From: Scedosporium boydii
Lineage: Eukaryota > Ascomycota > Sordariomycetes > Microascales > Microascaceae
Reading direction: 5' to 3'
NCBI GenBank assembly: GCA_002221725.1
Contig: NJFT01000075.1
Coordinates: forward strand, 103,283 to 167,282
DNA length: 64,000 nt
Shown: positions 60,681 through 64,000 of the stretch, one piece after another
Layout of the letters: every line of letters starts with the position of its first letter
Numbering within the stretch: position 1 is the first letter of the stretch
The notes under the pieces: model-generated
What the model was told of the DNA's origin: nothing
The model's database searches: none
Seen by the model: the letters and a program-made list of their open reading frames with translations, nothing else
Translations under genes and position numbers: made by a program

Positions 60681-62038
60681 ATGGCAGTGCCTGCCGCCCC
60701 GCCGAAATCATCGACCACGAAGCCATCGTCGCACTCTCGGACAACCTCCCAGGCCTCATCTCGCAGCCACGCAGTCTCCGCTCCGGTATCTAGGCGAACC
60801 CCTCGCCCCGCGGCGCCAGACTATCTATCCGACAAGGCCACAGCGGCCTTTATCCGTCGCACGCTCTGCCCACAGCAGAATGGCGATGCGGGACGCAATG
60901 CGGCGGCCCCGATTGAGGAGCTTCTGCCACCTCTGACGAGTCGAAACGACGTCGACCTCCAGCTCTACGCATTCTTGGCGGTCATACTAAAGGAGTTTGT
61001 GCAAGCGTGGTACAGCAAGATCACCCCCGACGAGACCTTTGTGGCCGAAATCGTACAAATTATTGCGCACTGCACAAGAGCTGTGGAACAGAGACTGAGG
61101 AAGGTCGACTTGGAGAGCTTGCTGCTAGATGAGATTCCCGACCTCCTTGATAGACACATTACTGGTACGGCCACCTCCTTCCCTTCGTCACGCTCCCCTT
61201 CTTCTGGCAAAATTGCTAATCATTCGTTCGTCTCCATTCAGCTCGTCGTGCCGCCCGGAATCCAATAGCGCGACCACCGATAGAGGTTCACCCGCGCGAG
61301 GTCTATCACTCCCTCTGCCCACTCCCCTACCTCTCGCCCGTCCCTACCCCGGATAGCCCTGACGCTGTGGAATTACAACGAGAGAACGAGAGGGCGTACA
61401 GGCAGCTGCTTGTCCGGGCTGTCCTTGCCATTCTGCTACCCACCGAGGATCTCGAGAACCCCTGCCTAACATCCCTCGTCGGGGAGATTTTGTCCGAGAC
61501 GATCATCGGAAACGTCATCGCGAACAAAGCATCTCAGCCGTGGCTGATATGGGAGGGACTCGCTATACTCGCCAGGAATATCACCGAGGGGAGAAGCCGC
61601 CGCCCCAAGCGACGAGACATCGATCAGCCAAGCTCCGCCTCAGCTGGCCGGGGCTTCTCAGTCCAAGGGCTCCTGTCTTCTGTTATTCATTGGATGTTTT
61701 TAGCCTTCGTCTCGATCCAATTTCTTGTCACAACGCTAGTGACTGCCTCCTCATTTCCACGAAGAGGAGGCCGCAGCTTTAGCGAAAATGGAGATCTGAC
61801 GAGTCAAAGCAGTCCCGACTATACGAGCACGCCCGACGCCTCCTTCCTTGAAAAGGGTGATCCAGTCACATCAGCCAAGGCCCCTCTTGTAGACTTCAGG
61901 ATATGGCGATGCATAGCGAATCTAATTGAGCTCCAGAGTCGTATGCCTTGGCTAGCCGGGACTCTATCAATGTTGCAACTGGGACTATTGGATGGTCCCG
62001 GGGGGATCGGGGATGTGGATAGAACTCTGGATAGGTAA
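60681..62038 (+). CDS. PXA-domain protein, apparently truncated at the C-terminus
   Basis: Two exons (60681-61164 and 61242-62038) give 426 residues. After a Ser/Thr-rich start, the PXA domain spans about residues 50-400: AAFIRRTLCPQQ, IEELLPPLTSRNDVDLQLYAFLAVILKEFVQAWYSKIT, HCTRAVEQRLRKVDLESLLLDEIPDLLDRHI, EVYHSLCPLPYLSPVP, ILLPTEDLENPCLTSLVGEILSETIIGNVIANKASQPWL-type motifs. A hydrophobic segment (LLSSVIHWMFLAFVSIQFLVTTLV) follows. The protein stops right after GDVDRTLDR; the stop TAA lies inside AGGTAAGC, which reads as a perfect splice donor. Related fungal proteins continue well beyond this point, but no matching exon appears downstream. PXA proteins act on endosomal or lipid-bound membranes. 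The start is the first ATG with MAVPAAPPKS. Confidence 0.8.
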
Positions 62039-63897
62039 GCACACCCCTCTTTTTACAGGCTCTTCGTCTCAGACCCCCTTCCTTGCAAGCAAGCCGTCCC
62101 CCCCCCTTTTTTTTTTTGTTTTATCGCCATGTTGGTTCCGCTCCGAAGCAGGGATTTACAAGGGTACCGCATGACTGGATGGTCACTGGGTCTGCTCCTG
62201 TTCCAGTGAGCATTTGAGATTCGGAATCTCATTTGAATGGCTTGTGTCAGCGAGACGGGATCTCATGCACCTGTCCTTTCACGTTTCTACCCTCGTTTCT
62301 ACCATGGTGTGTTTACCTACCAAGCGTTTAGATTGTGGGTGTGGTTGTCAGCTGCAACCAGCCTTGGTGGGCCAACCTCCGCTGGAGAAATTGCTCTCCT
62401 GACGGCGCCGGTTGCTGGCGATTGGTGGCGGGCTTTTCCGTCCCGGGAGCTTCCAGCGAACCAGGACATCTTGCGATGAGTTCTCTGCCAAGATTCACGG
62501 GTCCCCTTTCCCCCCAGCGAAGAGGCCGGCCGCGTCCGGTTGAAGAGCTTCACGAGAGTCATTTTCTTCCCAACTTTAGTGCGAAACAGGCAGGAACTTG
62601 GCGCGAGAATATCATCCCCCCCTCCATATCGCATAGCACTATGCCTAGGGACTGGCCGCTCTCGTCAAAGGTCCACCCGTTCCGTCTCCTTGCTTCCTGG
62701 ACTAGAAATGTCGCGACCAATCACGGCGTGAAATCGCCATATTCCTCTCCCATTTGCTTCTTTGGTGTTGGGGTCCGAGTTTGACCCGCAACCGCCTAAT
62801 GCAGCAGTATCAGCGTTTACGCGCCCAGCAGTTCGCAACGGTTGGGTGAGCCATCTTGGTTGGCCCACCCGTCCACAATCCCGCTCGGATTGACAGAGCT
62901 CAACATTGGGACCCCGATTACCTTTAAATGCACCCCTTTCTTCTATCACATCCTCGTCCCCCTCGAACATGTTGCAGAGGTCGCTATCTGCGGCACTAGC
63001 CTCGGCGCCGATCCGGCGCCCGAACCCACAAAGGGGGGCCGGATACTAAAATCCTATCGTGCAAGTGCCAATTACAGAGGATTTAGAGGATGCGAGGCTT
63101 GGGAACGGCATTCGGACCAACTTGGCGTTCCCTAGTAAAACCGCTCAATCCGTCTGCTATTGCAAAGTGCATGCAACCCCCCAGCTGCACCTCCTCCACA
63201 AAGCATATAGCTTCACCCTCCGATGGAGGGTCGCGGATGCCGGTCGACAGGCTCTGTGCTCCCCCATTTGCATCATAACTTTACGCTGTGCCCCGCAATG
63301 GCCTGGCCCTGGAGCAATGGGCAGTTTCTACTAGCTAGGGTCTTTCTTGTGCATCAGACACCAAACGCCCCCTCCCTCAACCCATCTCCCACTGCACCCG
63401 AGGCACACCGACCGACGTGCGTTGTGTCTCCCTCCCTGACCTTCTCACTGGCTCTTCCTGCAAAGTACTGGTACATGTTCCTCGATCCTGTTTTTCGGGG
63501 AGGTACTTTGCTGGACAACGAGCGGGCCTCCCAGTAAGGTTGCCCATTTCCGTCCTCGGGAGATGCAAAGATGGTTGATCACCCGACGGCTGGCTAGGAT
63601 CTCAGAGAGAGAGGGCCTAGCCTTTTTTCTTGCCCGTGCCGGTTCTTCCAGTATTCGGCATTGCACCTATGCCTAGACCTAGACACTTGCTACGGCCGCT
63701 ACTGCTCTTGCTACTGCGAAATCATTTCGCATTCGGTCATGCATTTCCGTCGCGTGTATTCCCTGCCTCTGCCTCTGCCTCTGCCGTCTTCGCCCTCGAT
63801 CATTTTTTTTTTTGGATCCCTATCCTCCATTCGACAGACCCTTAGGCCTTCTCCTCTCCTACCTTTTTGGCCTCCTTTTGTGGTCTTCTCTTACACC
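62039..63897. other. 1.9-kb region without a supported gene
   Basis: Follows the PXA gene. A 24-base segment after its last exon (GTAAGC to TTTTACAG, 62035-62058) looks like an intron but is too short to be one. There is a C-run/T-run (62099-62121). Open frames up to 150 codons (62335-62784) show no family resemblance. The right part is C/T-rich and may be the promoter of a gene beginning at the edge. Confidence 0.5.
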
Positions 63898-64000
63898 ATG
63901 CTTACCTCGCGTAAACCGCTGACCCCCACGCGACCCAAGTCAAATCTGCCCATCAACATGCTTCTCACATCCCTTCGCTCTTGGCACTCCCCCCCCATCA
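63898..64000 (+). CDS. Possible start of a gene cut by the right edge
   Basis: An ATG at 63898 in good context (ACACCATG) opens a frame that is still open at the end of the window, beginning MLTSRKPLTPTRPKSNLP. It is preceded by about 100 bases rich in C and T. Thirty-four codons are too few to identify a family. It may equally be leader sequence. Confidence 0.25.
   Translation, partial: MLTSRKPLTPTRPKSNLPINMLLTSLRSWHSPPI

Noticed and set aside
62059..62214. Third exon of the PXA gene beginning after TTTTACAG
   Set aside because: The intron would be 24 nt, below the size the spliceosome can use, and the translation after the first residues does not resemble the family.
62335..62784. 150-codon plus-strand frame after the PXA gene
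   Set aside because: No family resemblance, odd composition, and no splice link in phase with the PXA exons.

Overview
The window is nuclear DNA of a filamentous ascomycete (Pezizomycotina), most likely a Sordariomycete. The evidence is short GT-AG introns (about 50-100 nt) with CTAAC/CTGAC-like branch sites, CT-rich promoters, intergenic regions of several kb, and a gene set of fungal housekeeping families (DUF4484/Anr2, DUF4045-gelsolin, DUF2457-like, PXA, CFEM-like, Mss51, fungal PKA with a Q/P-rich N-terminus). I do not name a species. There is one tRNA gene. I see no rRNA, CRISPR array, virus or intact transposon.

Layout: 1.5-2.8 kb L-type lectin (+); 6.8-8.8 PKA catalytic subunit (+); 9.7-12.1 patatin-type triacylglycerol lipase (-); 13.4-14.5 SAR1 (-); 15.5-17.7 acidic DUF2457-like protein (-); a 4.2-kb gene-free stretch; 21.9-22.8 ATP synthase delta (+); 23.8-24.8 lysophosphatidate acyltransferase (-); a 3.9-kb gene-free stretch; 28.6-29.7 CFEM-like GPI protein (+); 30.6-33.0 SEC63 (-), divergent from 33.7-35.7 DUF4484/Anr2 (+); 37.2-42.5 DUF4045-gelsolin protein (+); 43.0-44.1 ARL2 (-); 44.8-47.3 GNAT acetyltransferase (-); 48.8 tRNA-Arg(UCG); 49.4-50.7 sideroflexin (+); 51.3-51.7 TIM13 (+); 52.1-53.3 NSRP1-like (-); 54.0-58.1 RSE1/SF3B3 (-), divergent from 58.4-60.1 MSS51 (+); 60.7-62.0 PXA protein (+), apparently shortened at its 3' end; then 2 kb without a confident gene, with a possible gene start at the right edge.

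The genes do not form a cluster or pathway. Loose themes are the early secretory pathway (lectin, SAR1, SEC63, PXA), mitochondria (ATP synthase delta, MSS51, sideroflexin, TIM13), lipid metabolism (acyltransferase, lipase) and splicing (RSE1, NSRP1-like). Exon joins were worked out by hand from splice sites, reading phase and family conservation, and every multi-exon model below sums to a multiple of three. The points most worth a second look are an intergenic 9-mer family (TACTYCGTA), two GC-AG introns, the truncated PXA gene, and repeat structure in the gelsolin protein. I found no convincing undescribed multi-gene system.
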